From: Microbacterium sp. CSI-V
GTDB lineage: Bacteria; Actinomycetota; Actinomycetes; Actinomycetales; Microbacteriaceae
Direction: 5' to 3'
DNA: 64,000 nucleotides
Assembly: GCF_001984105.1 (NCBI RefSeq)
Contig: NZ_MTQM01000009.1
Span: 992,001-1,056,000, forward strand
Under the pieces are notes generated by a model that saw nothing but the letters and a program-made list of their open reading frames with translations, searched no databases and was not told where the DNA came from. The position numbers and the translations under genes are program-made. Positions within the stretch are counted from its first letter, which is position 1; every line of letters starts with the position of its first letter. This document shows positions 34,421-43,182 of this stretch, in pieces.

Positions 34421-35752
34421 TCAGTTGTTGTAACCGGCCTGGATGTCGCTGAGCACGGTGTCGGTCGGCGTTCCGTCGATCCAGCTGACCATGCCCTTCC
34501 AGAACGACCCGGCGCCGACGGTGGCCGGCATGAGGTCGGACGCGTCGAAGCGGAGCGTCGTGTCGGGGTTCTGCACGACCTTCATGGCCTCCTGCAGGAA
34601 CTCGCTGGACGCGAGCGACGGGTCGGCACCCTTGTTGGCCGAGATGACGCCGCCGAGCTTCACGCGGGCGTCGGCGAACTCGGGGCTCGACATGAACTCC
34701 GCGACCTTCTGCACGTTCGCGTCGTCGGAGAACGTCGCGACGAATTCGCCGCCACCTTCGACCGACTGCTCGCCTTCCTTCACACCCGGGAGCAGGAACG
34801 CGTAGACGTCGCCGTCGGGAGCGACCTTGACCTCGCCGCCGGAGGCGTTCTTGACCGTGAGGAAGTTCGACGACAGGAACGAGGCCTGGTGGGTCATCGG
34901 GCAGCTGCCGTCGGCGACCTTGGCCGCGACGTCGGCGAAGGCGACCGAGTTGATGCTCTTGACGTCACCGAAGCCCGCGTTGACGTACGAGGGGTTGAGG
35001 AGGATCTCACCCACGGCGTCGAAGGCCTGCTTGATCTGCGGGTCGGTGAACTTGACCTCGTTCGCGACCCACTTGTCGTAGACGTCGGGGCCGGACTGAC
35101 GGAGGACGAGGTCCTCGATCCAGTCGGTGCCGGGCCAGCCCGACGCGTCACCGGAGGCGAAACCGGCGCACCACGGGGCGGCACCCGTCTTCTCCTGGAT
35201 GGTCTTGGTCAGGGCGAGCAGCTCGTCGTAGGTCTTGGGGATCGAGACGCCCCACTCCGTGAACTTCGCCGGCGAGTACCAGACGTAGCCCTTGACGTTG
35301 GCGAGCATCGGAGCGGCGTAGAAGTCGCCGTCCACGGTGCCGTAGGACTTCCAGTCCGCGCCCCAGTACTGGTCGACGTTGGCCGAGACCGTGTCGCTGG
35401 CCTTCTTGACGTCGCCCGTGCCGACGAGAGTCTGCAGGAGACCCGGCTGCGGGACGATCGCGATGTCGGGGGCGTCGCCACCGGTGACCTTGGTCACGAT
35501 GTTGCCCTCGAAGCTCTTGTCGCCGGTGTACTCGACCTTGATGCCCGTGTCCTTCGTGAACTGGTCGAAGGACTGGTTCAGCAGGTCGGCTTCGCTACCG
35601 GTGATGCCGCCGGAGATGCGAACGGTCGTCGTGCCCTCCGAGCCACTGCCGGATCCGCCCGAGTCGCCCTCGGCACAGCCCGCGAGCGCGATCGCACCGA
35701 CCGCCAGCAGTCCGACGGGAGCCAGCAGGCGATACCGCTGTGACATGCCCAT
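34421..35752 (-). CDS. Sugar-binding lipoprotein of ABC transporter
   Basis: A 443-residue extracytoplasmic binding protein with signal YRLLAPVGLLAVGAIALAGC and lipobox ALAGC, then a Gly/Ser linker. The mature protein is of the CUT1 type (alpha-glucoside/AglE-like by stretches such as TGDKSFEGNIVTKV and GTDWIEDLVLRQSGPDVYDK). The ATG at 35752 follows AAAGAGGAGAAA. It is first in the operon. A LacI-type operator overlaps its start of transcription, and the divergent lacI gene carries a second one, so the sugar or a derivative probably induces uptake. Confidence 0.92.
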   Translation of the reverse strand: MGMSQRYRLLAPVGLLAVGAIALAGCAEGDSGGSGSGSEGTTTVRISGGITGSEADLLNQSFDQFTKDTGIKVEYTGDKSFEGNIVTKVTGGDAPDIAIVPQPGLLQTLVGTGDVKKASDTVSANVDQYWGADWKSYGTVDGDFYAAPMLANVKGYVWYSPAKFTEWGVSIPKTYDELLALTKTIQEKTGAAPWCAGFASGDASGWPGTDWIEDLVLRQSGPDVYDKWVANEVKFTDPQIKQAFDAVGEILLNPSYVNAGFGDVKSINSVAFADVAAKVADGSCPMTHQASFLSSNFLTVKNASGGEVKVAPDGDVYAFLLPGVKEGEQSVEGGGEFVATFSDDANVQKVAEFMSSPEFADARVKLGGVISANKGADPSLASSEFLQEAMKVVQNPDTTLRFDASDLMPATVGAGSFWKGMVSWIDGTPTDTVLSDIQAGYNN

Positions 35753-35796
35753 GTGATTTCTCCTCTTTGAGTTCTGTGCTGCATCGGATCCCGTCG

Positions 35797-35808
35797 GGAA
35801 CCGATTCC
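35797..35808. promoter_or_regulatory. LacI-type operator of the sugar operon
   Basis: GGAACCGATTCC is a near-perfect dyad, one base off GGAACCGGTTCC at 35906. It lies at the expected transcription start of the binding-protein gene, just downstream of its -10 element. Confidence 0.82.
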
Positions 35809-35813
35809 AGATC

Positions 35814-35842
35814 ACCGTAGGGGACAACGACGCGTTCCGCAA
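35814..35842 (-). promoter_or_regulatory. Promoter of the sugar transporter operon
   Basis: On the minus strand TTGCGG (35837-35842), 17 bases, TACGGT (35814-35819). The predicted start near 35807 falls inside the operator at 35797-35808. Confidence 0.55.
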
Positions 35843-35905
35843 CAAACTTTGGTCACGACTCAATAACTGGCGGAATATCGCGGCATTTCACCCCGGAGAC
35901 ACAGA

Positions 35906-35917
35906 GGAACCGGTTCC
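35906..35917. promoter_or_regulatory. LacI-type operator upstream of lacI
   Basis: GGAACCGGTTCC is a perfect 12-base palindrome with the central CG dyad typical of LacI-family sites. It is 72 bases upstream of the lacI ATG and implies autoregulation. The two operators are 109 bases apart, which would allow looping by a tetramer. Confidence 0.85.
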
Positions 35918-35988
35918 AGATTCGTCAGTTGTCGGATACTCTTCATGACGTCGACACGGACGTCGAAGATCCTCGAGGAAGACGGCTC

Positions 35989-36996
35989 ATGAGCGGAATC
36001 GCCGATGTGGCACGCCTGGCTGGCGTGTCCAAGTCGACGGCGAGTCGCGCGCTGACGGGCGGCGGCTACGTCTCGGACGACACCCGCCGGCGCGTCACCG
36101 ACGCGGCGGCGACTCTCGGCTACGTCCCCTCCACGAGCGCCGTCAGCCTCGCGACGGGCCGCACGCGCACGGTCGCCCTGATCGTCCCCAAGGTCAACCG
36201 CTGGTACTTCGGCGCGATCATCGAGGGCGTCGAACGCTCGCTGATCTCGCAGGGCTACGACGTCACGCTGTACGTCGCAGAACCCGGCTCGCGCGACCGC
36301 GAGAGCCTGTACTCGAAGTACCTCGCCCGGAAGCGGTTCGACGGGATCATCGCCGTCGCCCTCGAACCCGGTGACAGCGACCTGGAGCGGCTTCTCGCCA
36401 TCGAAAAGCCGACCGTCTGCATCGGGAATCCCCTCCAGGGCATCCCCACCCTGGGCCTGGACAACATCGGCATCACGCGCATCACGACGCAGCACCTCAT
36501 CGCGCTGGGACACACCGACATCGCGTTCGTCGGGAGCACCCCGCCCACCGATGCTCCGGCGCGGGACGTCGACGAACGCTCGATCGGCTACCGGAACGCG
36601 ATGAACGACAGCGGGCTCGCCGTGCGCATCCGCAACGTCCCCTCCACGCTGACGATCACCGACGCCTATGCCGCCGCGGCATCCTTCCTCGCCGACGCCG
36701 CTTCCCGCCCCAGCGGCGTCGTCGCGGCGTGCGACGAAGTGGCCATCGGCGTGATCATCGCGGCGCGGCGCATGGGAATCTCGGTGCCGACCGAGCTCAG
36801 CGTCGTCGGGATCGACGGGCACGACTACGCCGAGATGTTCGCCCTCACCACCGTCGAGCAGTACCCCGAGGATCAGGGCGTCGAAGCGACGCGCCTCCTC
36901 CTGTCCATGCTGGACGGCGAGGCGCCTCCGCCGCGCACGCTCGCCCCGGCGCGCCTCGTGGTGCGCGCCTCGACCGCTCCCCCGCGCAGCGCCTGA
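35989..36996 (+). CDS. LacI-family transcriptional regulator
   Basis: A 335-residue regulator. The N-terminal HTH and hinge are MSGIADVARLAGVSKSTASR, then LTGGGYVSDDTRRRV; the effector domain follows with VALIVPKVNRWYFGAIIEGV, LGLDNIGITRITTQHL and PTELSVVGIDGHDYAEMFAL. The ATG at 35989 has GAGGAA eight bases upstream; an upstream TTG would add 20 residues ahead of the HTH and is rejected. It is divergent from the sugar ABC operon and most likely represses it. Confidence 0.93.
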   Translation: MSGIADVARLAGVSKSTASRALTGGGYVSDDTRRRVTDAAATLGYVPSTSAVSLATGRTRTVALIVPKVNRWYFGAIIEGVERSLISQGYDVTLYVAEPGSRDRESLYSKYLARKRFDGIIAVALEPGDSDLERLLAIEKPTVCIGNPLQGIPTLGLDNIGITRITTQHLIALGHTDIAFVGSTPPTDAPARDVDERSIGYRNAMNDSGLAVRIRNVPSTLTITDAYAAAASFLADAASRPSGVVAACDEVAIGVIIAARRMGISVPTELSVVGIDGHDYAEMFALTTVEQYPEDQGVEATRLLLSMLDGEAPPPRTLAPARLVVRASTAPPRSA

Positions 36997-37001
36997 CGCG
37001 A

Positions 37002-37038
37002 AAAGGGACCCCGGATGCCAGGCATCCGGGGTCCCTTT
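37002..37038. terminator. Bidirectional terminator hairpin
   Basis: A perfect 18-base stem (37002-37019 and 37021-37038, single-base centre) begins AAAGGGACC and ends GGTCCCTTT, between the converging lacI and nuclease genes. The tip is an inverted GGATGCC/GGCATCC pair. Confidence 0.9.
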
Positions 37039-37049
37039 CTCTCTCCGTG

Positions 37050-40000
37050 TCAGTCGGTCTGGCGCACCGAACGGCGGCGGACCACCACGCCCAGACCGAG
37101 CAGCGCCAGGGCGGCCAGGACGCCGGCGCCCATCCACGCGCCGTCGGTCCCGGTGATCGCGAGCGCGCCGTCGCCGGTCGATGCTCCGGCGCCGCCGCCG
37201 ACCGCGGTGCCACCCCCGCCGCCGCCGACGGTCGCGGCATCCGCGAGCCGCAGCGGGACGGTCACGAGCGTCCCCGTCGGCTGAGCGGTGAGCTGCAGCT
37301 CGATCACGTCGAGCGCGTCGGCGGGTACCGTCGCGGTGACGGTCGCCGCTCCTCCGACGACGGCGACCTCGATCGGGTCCCCCGTGCCGAACGACGCCGC
37401 GAGGGACGTGTTCTGCGGTGCGCCGAGCGAAGTGAGGTCGAGGTTCGACACGGTGAGAGCGAACTCGTCCCCGGGCGTGACCTCGGCGGGAACACCCGAG
37501 ACCTGCACGCCGCGCGCCGTGAAGTCGGGGGTGAGGCCGGGGTGCGCGCGGAGGTAATCGATCCATCCGTCGCGGTCGACCAGACCGGAATCGAGCGTGT
37601 TCGCGCCCTCCTGGAAGACCGAGAAGCTGTCTCCGCCCCCGAGCAGGAAGCTGAACGAGCCCACCCGGTACTCCGCCGCCGGGTCGACGGCCACACCGTC
37701 GATCCAGATGCCCAGGACGCGGTCCCCCGCGGGGCGGGAGGCGTCATAGGTGTAGCGGACGTTCTCGGAGACGCCGAGAGCGAGGTTGGTCGTGCCTCGA
37801 CCCGAGGCGTCGCCCCACTGCTGCTCGAACATCACCCGCAGCTGCTCGCCCGTGAGGGTCGTAGTCCACAGGTTGTTCACGAACGGCAGCACCGCGTTGG
37901 CCTCGGCCAGCGTGATCACCCCGTCGGCGTCGTAGAGCAGTTCGGCCCGCAGCCCGCCCGGGTTGACCACCGCGATGTCCGCGCCGCCCCGTTCGGGATC
38001 GGCGAGGGTCTCGCGGAGCGCATCGGCCACCAGCCCGCCGAGGGCGGACTGCTTCGAGCGGTCGTCGCGCTTGCCGCCGGCGTACACGCCGTCGACGTAG
38101 CCGCCCTCCTGGAAGGCGGTCGTGATGTCGGCGGTGACCGATCCGACCGGCTCACGACCGACGACGTCCGCCTCGGCGCGCGCCGCCGCGACGATGTCGT
38201 TCACCTCGGCCACGCGCGGATAGGTCGCGATGAGTTCCGCGTCCAGCGCGGCCCCGGCGTCTGCGTTCGGCGCCGACAGGCGAGGCACGTTGCGGGCCGT
38301 GTAGTCCACCACCTCGCCGCCCTCGTCCACGCTCAGAACGATCTGGCCGATGTTGGCGCCGTAGCTGCCGGTCTGCAGGATCGGGCGGGTGCCGTCGCCG
38401 CCGGGGATCGGCGCATCCCACACGTACTCGGCGTGCGTGTGGCCGGTGAAGATGGCATCCACCGCCGGGTCGGTGTCGTTCACGATCTCCGCGAACGCAC
38501 CGCCCTGGGCGACGGCCTGCTCGAGCGTGGCGGCCGAGCCGCTGAGCTCGGTGCCCTCGTGGTACTGGGCCACGATGACGTCGACCTGATCGTCGATCTC
38601 GGCCACGACTCGGTTGACCTCCGTCACGGGGTCACGGAACTCGATGCCCTGGATGCCCTCCTTCGACACGAGCGTCGGCGTCTGCTGCGTGACCGCCCCG
38701 ATCACACCGACGCGCACACCGTCGACCTCGAAGACGGCGTAGCCGGGCAGCAGCGGCTGTCCGTCCTTGAAGACGTTGGCCGCGAGGTAGGGGAAGTCGG
38801 CGCGATCCGACACGCGCCCGGTCAGGTCGGCCGCACCCTTGTCGAACTCGTGGTTCCCGGTGCCCGAGGCGGCCAGTTCGAGCGCGTTCAGCACGTCGAT
38901 CGTGGGCTCGTCCTGGAACAGCGAGGAGGCGAACAGGGAGGCGCCGATGTTGTCGCCGTTGGAGAGGAACAGCGTGCTCTCGTCGCCGTACTCCGCCCGC
39001 AGCTGCTCGACCGTGCCCGCGAACTTCACGGTGTTGGCGTCGATCCGTCCGTGGAAGTCGTTGATGCCGAGCAGGTTGATGTCGGTCGTCGACGACAGGT
39101 CGAGACCCACGATCACCGGGTCGTGGTCGCTCGAACGGTAGGGCGAGGTCTCGTAGAAGTTCAGCGCGTTGTAGTTGTATCGGCTGTACTCGAGAGCCAG
39201 GGCTTCCACGGCGTTGATGTTCCAGATGTCGGTTCCCGTGACCAGTTCCCGTGCCGACGGCGACGCGAGGACGTGGTCGAGCGAACCGGACTGCCCGTCG
39301 TACGAATACGAGTACTTGCCCGTTCCGGTCTCGAGCGGCTCGAAGCCGAACGAGCGGAGCTTCTCGATCGGGTCCTCCTGCGTGTAGGAGTTGAAGTCGC
39401 CGAGCAGGAACACGTCGTCGGTGCCGAGCGCCGCCGACCGCTCCGCCGCGAAGTTCCCGAGGGCCTCCGCCTGACGGACCCGGTCACCGTTGAAGGCGCC
39501 CTGCATCCCGTCATCGGCGTTGTCGCCGGTCGCGTCGTCGCTCGACCCCTTGGACTTGAAGTGGTTCACGATCGCGAGGATCTTGGCATCCGGATCTCCG
39601 ACCGGGGCGAACGCCTGCGCGAGCGGCTGGCGCGCGTTGGCGAACGCGGGATCGTCGAGGATCACGCTGTCACCCACCGGCTCCACAACGGCCTTCGTGT
39701 AGATGAACGCCGTGCGGATGACGTCCTCGGACGCCGGGAGCGCGGCCGGCGAGGGCACGAACGTCCACTGCTCCGAGCCCGCGGCCTCGTTGAGGGCGCC
39801 GACGAGGGTCGCGAGCGCCGCGTCGCGATCCTTGCCGAACTGCGCCGAATTCTCGATCTCCTCGAGAGAGACCACGTCGGCGCCGAGGCCATTGATCGCC
39901 GCGACGATCTTGGCCTGCTGACGCTGGAGGTTCTCGTCGTTCGCGGCACCGCGGGGGCCGTTGTCGGGGCACTTGTCCGCGGTGATCGGGTTGCCCGCGC

Positions 40001-41630
40001 GGTCTTTGTAGGTCGAGGTGCAGCCGACGCTCTCCGCCGTGGTGGTGAAGTAGTTCAGCACGTTGAAGCTGGAGATCTTGACATTGCCGCCGACCGGCTC
40101 GGGAGCGCTCTTCCGCGTGTTCTCGAAGGATGCCGGCTGCACGGTGGCAGCGTTGGCGACCGTGAGCTGCTCGGTGGGCTGGAACGTCCACACGTCGTTG
40201 CGGAAGTCGAGGATCACCGGGGTCTCGAACGTCACGGCCGCGCCCACGCGCACGGGGTTCTCGAGCGACACGTACGGCAGCGGGTCGTTCTTGCCCGTGG
40301 TGAGGTAGTTCGCCGACGCGCCGTCGTCGAGGATCACACCGCGCGCGTCGTTGTCGGCCACGGCGTCGTCGTACTGCGTCGTGCCGGGCCGGGCGACGTC
40401 CGTGGGGCTGCGCAGCGGCGTCGTGCCGGACGCCAGACCGAGGACGGCATAGCGGTTGGTGTCGTAGTTGTTCGTGACGGTGAACTCACCCGTCGGCGCG
40501 AGGAGCATCCCCTCGAACGACTCGCGGTCCTCTTCCGTCGCCGGCCACGCGATCGCGGCGGGCTGGACCGCCGCGGCCACCTCATCGAGCACGCGCACGC
40601 CGTCCGCGGGCGCGGAGATCTCCGTGAGGAACTTGTACTCGGACACGACGCCGGTGACCTCGACGAAGTCACCCTTCTGCACCTTCGCCGTCGCGGCGGA
40701 CCCGAAGACGAAGACCGCGTCCGACGCGGTGTGCGCGGCGACGTCAATGGCGCCGCCGGTCCCCGGCGTCTGGATGTAGAAGCCGTTGTATCCGCCGGTC
40801 GGGTAGGCCGCCGTGACGACGCCGCGGGTCGTCACCGTGGTCCCCGTGAGCGGCGAGGACTCGCCGGTCCCCTGGATGTCGCGGATGGCGACGGCCTCTC
40901 CCGGCGTCGGCGCCGGTGTCGTCGGCTCGGTCGTCGGCGTGACGGACGGCTCCGGTTCCGGTTCGGCGCCCGAGGAGTTCCGCGGGGTGACCGTCGTGGC
41001 GTTGGTGAAGTCCGCCGAGTTGTCCCCCGTGTCGGTGAAGTCCGTCCGCACGAGAGAGTTGGGGGTCCCGTTGGGACCGTCGACCACGGCCGGCGCCGTC
41101 TCGAAGGCCGCGGCGCTCCCGTAGCCGAGGAAGTCCACGACGCGGGGGTCGTCGACGTCGCCCGCCGGGAGGGCGAGCGACTCGGCGACATTCGCCAGGA
41201 AGAGCTGCCCGTTCGTCCCCGAAGGGTTCAGCCCGGTGCTCGTGGCATCCGGGGTCGGCAGGTCCGCGCCGGTGTCCCCGTTCCCGCGGATGGAGACGAG
41301 GTAGTACCCGCCGGGGGCGATGGAGCCGCTCAGCGCCTGCGTGTTCGCCGCGGACGGCACGTCGGTGCTCGCCGCCGGGCGGTACTGCAGCGACCACCCG
41401 GTGAGGTCCTGCGCGGTGTCGCCGGCGTTGTGGAGCTCGACGAACTTGTCGTTGAAGGGCGCTCCGGCGCTGCCGCCCTTGAGGTAGGCCTCGTTGATCA
41501 CCACCCGGGGGCCGTCGGCGGCGTACGCCGCAGCGGGAACGAGGGCGGATCCGAACAGCGCGGCGCCCAGGACGGCGATGAGGGTCGTGGTGAATCGGCG
41601 CGCGGACGCGCGGGAGGGTGCGTGATGCAT
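37050..41630 (-). CDS. Secreted endonuclease/5'-nucleotidase fusion, wall-anchored
   Basis: A 1526-residue exported protein. In order: signal peptide (TLIAVLGAALFGSALVPAAAYA), lamin-tail domain (VVINEAYLKGGSAGAPFNDK), OB-like region, ExeM/NucH-type endonuclease (about residues 540-850; KISSFNVLNYF, VVSLEEIEN, LLGDFNSY, YRSSDHDPVIV), then a UshA-like metallophosphatase and 5'-nucleotidase (INLLGINDFHGR, LSNGDNIGASLF, GTGNHEFDKG, FTGHTHAEYVW, VVNPGGLRAEL). The end has LAITG, a helix and RRRSVRQTD, a class E-type sortase signal. It probably digests external DNA to nucleosides and phosphate. GGAG precedes the ATG at 41630. Confidence 0.92.
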   Translation of the reverse strand: MHHAPSRASARRFTTTLIAVLGAALFGSALVPAAAYAADGPRVVINEAYLKGGSAGAPFNDKFVELHNAGDTAQDLTGWSLQYRPAASTDVPSAANTQALSGSIAPGGYYLVSIRGNGDTGADLPTPDATSTGLNPSGTNGQLFLANVAESLALPAGDVDDPRVVDFLGYGSAAAFETAPAVVDGPNGTPNSLVRTDFTDTGDNSADFTNATTVTPRNSSGAEPEPEPSVTPTTEPTTPAPTPGEAVAIRDIQGTGESSPLTGTTVTTRGVVTAAYPTGGYNGFYIQTPGTGGAIDVAAHTASDAVFVFGSAATAKVQKGDFVEVTGVVSEYKFLTEISAPADGVRVLDEVAAAVQPAAIAWPATEEDRESFEGMLLAPTGEFTVTNNYDTNRYAVLGLASGTTPLRSPTDVARPGTTQYDDAVADNDARGVILDDGASANYLTTGKNDPLPYVSLENPVRVGAAVTFETPVILDFRNDVWTFQPTEQLTVANAATVQPASFENTRKSAPEPVGGNVKISSFNVLNYFTTTAESVGCTSTYKDRAGNPITADKCPDNGPRGAANDENLQRQQAKIVAAINGLGADVVSLEEIENSAQFGKDRDAALATLVGALNEAAGSEQWTFVPSPAALPASEDVIRTAFIYTKAVVEPVGDSVILDDPAFANARQPLAQAFAPVGDPDAKILAIVNHFKSKGSSDDATGDNADDGMQGAFNGDRVRQAEALGNFAAERSAALGTDDVFLLGDFNSYTQEDPIEKLRSFGFEPLETGTGKYSYSYDGQSGSLDHVLASPSARELVTGTDIWNINAVEALALEYSRYNYNALNFYETSPYRSSDHDPVIVGLDLSSTTDINLLGINDFHGRIDANTVKFAGTVEQLRAEYGDESTLFLSNGDNIGASLFASSLFQDEPTIDVLNALELAASGTGNHEFDKGAADLTGRVSDRADFPYLAANVFKDGQPLLPGYAVFEVDGVRVGVIGAVTQQTPTLVSKEGIQGIEFRDPVTEVNRVVAEIDDQVDVIVAQYHEGTELSGSAATLEQAVAQGGAFAEIVNDTDPAVDAIFTGHTHAEYVWDAPIPGGDGTRPILQTGSYGANIGQIVLSVDEGGEVVDYTARNVPRLSAPNADAGAALDAELIATYPRVAEVNDIVAAARAEADVVGREPVGSVTADITTAFQEGGYVDGVYAGGKRDDRSKQSALGGLVADALRETLADPERGGADIAVVNPGGLRAELLYDADGVITLAEANAVLPFVNNLWTTTLTGEQLRVMFEQQWGDASGRGTTNLALGVSENVRYTYDASRPAGDRVLGIWIDGVAVDPAAEYRVGSFSFLLGGGDSFSVFQEGANTLDSGLVDRDGWIDYLRAHPGLTPDFTARGVQVSGVPAEVTPGDEFALTVSNLDLTSLGAPQNTSLAASFGTGDPIEVAVVGGAATVTATVPADALDVIELQLTAQPTGTLVTVPLRLADAATVGGGGGGTAVGGGAGASTGDGALAITGTDGAWMGAGVLAALALLGLGVVVRRRSVRQTD

Positions 41631-41732
41631 GGGTCTCCAAGTACCGACGCACGCAACGAAAGCGACGCCGGATGGGGGGATCGACGGGGGGTCCCTTAGA
41701 CCGTAAACGAAGACATATCGATTTCCCAGACT

Positions 41733-41759
41733 CCGATGTTTCGAATCGGTGAACATCGG
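41733..41759 (-). promoter_or_regulatory. Inverted repeat upstream of the nuclease gene
   Basis: CCGATGTT-N11-AACATCGG is a perfect 8-base inverted repeat about 100 bases upstream of the nuclease start. On the minus strand it includes GTTCACC, which resembles half-sites of the Streptomyces Pho box. Phosphate control is known for nucH of Corynebacterium glutamicum, but here it is only suggested. Confidence 0.4.
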
Positions 41760-41799
41760 TGTCACCCACGCCGGTACGCGGTGTCATCACGCGGGAACG

Positions 41800-41835
41800 A
41801 CGAAGGCCCGGATGCCGTGGCATCCGGGCCTTCGT
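41800..41835 (-). terminator. Terminator of rplJL
   Basis: Perfect 17-base stem (41800-41816 and 41819-41835, two-base centre) 22 bases after the rplL stop. Its tip is an inverted GGATGCC/GGCATCC pair. Confidence 0.85.
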
Positions 41836-41856
41836 GTACCGCGAAGGTGAACTGAA

Positions 41857-42243
41857 TTACTTCAGGGTCACCGAAGCGCCGGCCTCCTCGAGGGCAGCCT
41901 TCGCCTTCTCGGCGGTCTCCTTGTTCGCGCCCTCGAGCACGGCCTTGGGGGCACCGTCGACGACGGCCTTGGCCTCGCCGAGGCCGAGCGAGGTGAGCTC
42001 GCGCACGACCTTGATGACCTGGATCTTCTTGTCGCCGGCGGCCTCGAGAACGACGTCGAACGAGTCCTTCTCCTCGACCTCTTCGGCGGGGGCGCCACCG
42101 GCGGGGCCGGCAGCGGCCACGGCCACGGGGGCGGCGGCGGTGACGTCGAACGTCTCCTCGAAAGCCTTCACGAACTCGGAGAGCTCGATGAGGGTGAGCT
42201 CCTTGAACGCGTCGAGCAGCTCTTCGGTGCTGAGCTTAGCCAT
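41857..42243 (-). CDS. rplL: Ribosomal protein L7/L12
   Basis: Stalk protein of the 50S subunit that recruits translation factors. The 128-residue product begins [20 protein letters not shown], has an Ala/Gly/Pro hinge ([19 protein letters not shown]) and ends with the factor-binding C-terminal domain ([20 protein letters not shown]). AAGGAG precedes the ATG. It lies 38 bases after rplJ and is followed by a strong terminator. Confidence 0.98.
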   Translation of the reverse strand: MAKLSTEELLDAFKELTLIELSEFVKAFEETFDVTAAAPVAVAAAGPAGGAPAEEVEEKDSFDVVLEAAGDKKIQVIKVVRELTSLGLGEAKAVVDGAPKAVLEGANKETAEKAKAALEEAGASVTLK

Positions 42244-42281
42244 TGTGTTTCTCCTTGATCGGGATTGTCATCCGGGCCGGG

Positions 42282-42797
42282 TCAGGCCGCGGTGTCCTGC
42301 TTCTCGCGCAGCGCGTCGACCGTGCGAACGGCCTTCGACGGAAGCGCCTGGAAGACGTATGCCGCCTTGGTCATCGTCGCCTTCATCGCACCGGCGAGCT
42401 TCGCCAGCAGGACTTCACGGCTTTCGAGATCGGCGAGCTTGTTGACCTCATCCGCGGTCAGCGGGGCGCCATCGAAGTAGCCGCCCTTCACCACGAGCTG
42501 AGGGTTAGCCTTGGCGAAGGCACGCAGGCTCTTCGCGACGGCGACGGGGTCGCCGTGCACGAACGCGATGGCAGACGGGCCCTTGAGCTCGTCGTCCAGT
42601 CCCGAGACCCCCGCGTTGGCGGCGGCGATCTTGGTCAGCGTGTTCTTCACCACGGCGTACTCCGCGTCCTGACGGATGTCGTTGCGCAGCTGCTTGAGCT
42701 GGGCAACCGTCAGACCGCGGTACTCGGTCAGCAGAACGGCAGTCGAGTTCTCGAAGTGCTTCGTGAGCTCGGCGACCGATGCGTCCTTCTGCGCCAT
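42282..42797 (-). CDS. rplJ: Ribosomal protein L10
   Basis: Base of the ribosomal stalk; binds 23S rRNA and L7/L12 dimers. The 171-residue product begins [20 protein letters not shown] and has [20 protein letters not shown]. The ATG at 42797 is chosen because AAGGAG lies just upstream; the open frame continues a further 32 codons into the leader. In other bacteria the L10-L7/L12 complex binds its own leader to limit synthesis, and a leader with a terminator-like hairpin is present here. Confidence 0.98.
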   Translation of the reverse strand: MAQKDASVAELTKHFENSTAVLLTEYRGLTVAQLKQLRNDIRQDAEYAVVKNTLTKIAAANAGVSGLDDELKGPSAIAFVHGDPVAVAKSLRAFAKANPQLVVKGGYFDGAPLTADEVNKLADLESREVLLAKLAGAMKATMTKAAYVFQALPSKAVRTVDALREKQDTAA

Positions 42798-42864
42798 GGC
42801 CACTCCTTGTGTGTACGAGGCGCTCCGCGGGAGCGGGGCGCCGGCCAAGACACCGGGCGACGGC

Positions 42865-42900
42865 AAAAAAGAAGAGCTCCGGCGCAGGCGCACGGAGCTC
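42865..42900 (-). terminator. Attenuator-like terminator in the rplJ leader
   Basis: On the minus strand CGAGCTCCG, 11-base loop, CGGAGCTC, then TTCTTTTTT: an intrinsic terminator 68-103 bases before the rplJ start. It is one of the few hairpins in the window with a T tract and, being inside the leader, suggests attenuation. Confidence 0.78.
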
Positions 42901-43012
42901 GGAATCCCGATCGGGAGGAGTTACGTATACCTGCGCAGGTCCTCTGCCTTTCGGCAGACGCTTCGATCTTCGTGCATGCACGACGATGACCGGCGGTCTT
43001 TGGCTTGCCCCC

Positions 43013-43042
43013 ACTGTACCAAGCCCCGACGCTGTGCGCCAA
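43013..43042 (-). promoter_or_regulatory. Probable rplJ promoter
   Basis: Minus-strand TTGGCG (43037-43042), 18 bases, TACAGT (43013-43018). This predicts a leader of about 205 bases that contains the attenuator. The rest of the 376-base gap between rplJ and the next gene (42798-43173) holds this leader and the hairpin at 43113. Confidence 0.6.
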
Positions 43043-43112
43043 ATCCACGCGGCCCCGGCGTCCGCGGCCGCCCGCGGCGGCCGCCCGCGCTTCCGCGCCC
43101 GCGCGGCCCGAG

Positions 43113-43182
43113 TTCACGTGAAATGACCGAACGCACCCGCTAAATCGCGTCGCGCCGTGCGCACTCGACCAGTTCACGTGAT
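43113..43182. repeat. 70-base hairpin, TTCACGTGA family, left copy
   Basis: Two TTCACGTGA motifs exactly 60 bases apart (43113 and 43173). Inverted arms TCACGTGAAATGACCGA (43114-43130) and TCGACCAGTTCACGTGA (43165-43181) match at 14 of 17 positions. The right arm contains the stop codon of the nuclease gene at 43174. No T tract. Confidence 0.85.

Noticed and set aside
35929-35988. Earlier TTG start for lacI
   Set aside because: It would add 20 residues before the HTH and lies in the promoter/operator region; the ATG at 35989 has GAGGAA at good spacing.
36729-41699. Very long open frame of over 1600 codons on the plus strand
   Set aside because: It is the mirror of the secreted nuclease gene on the minus strand. 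Its product is Arg/Gly/Val-rich without any domain, while the minus-strand product has a signal peptide and full catalytic motifs.
42505-43177. Additional minus-strand frames over the rplJ leader
   Set aside because: They overlap the promoter, attenuator and rplJ itself and have arginine-rich, domain-free products.
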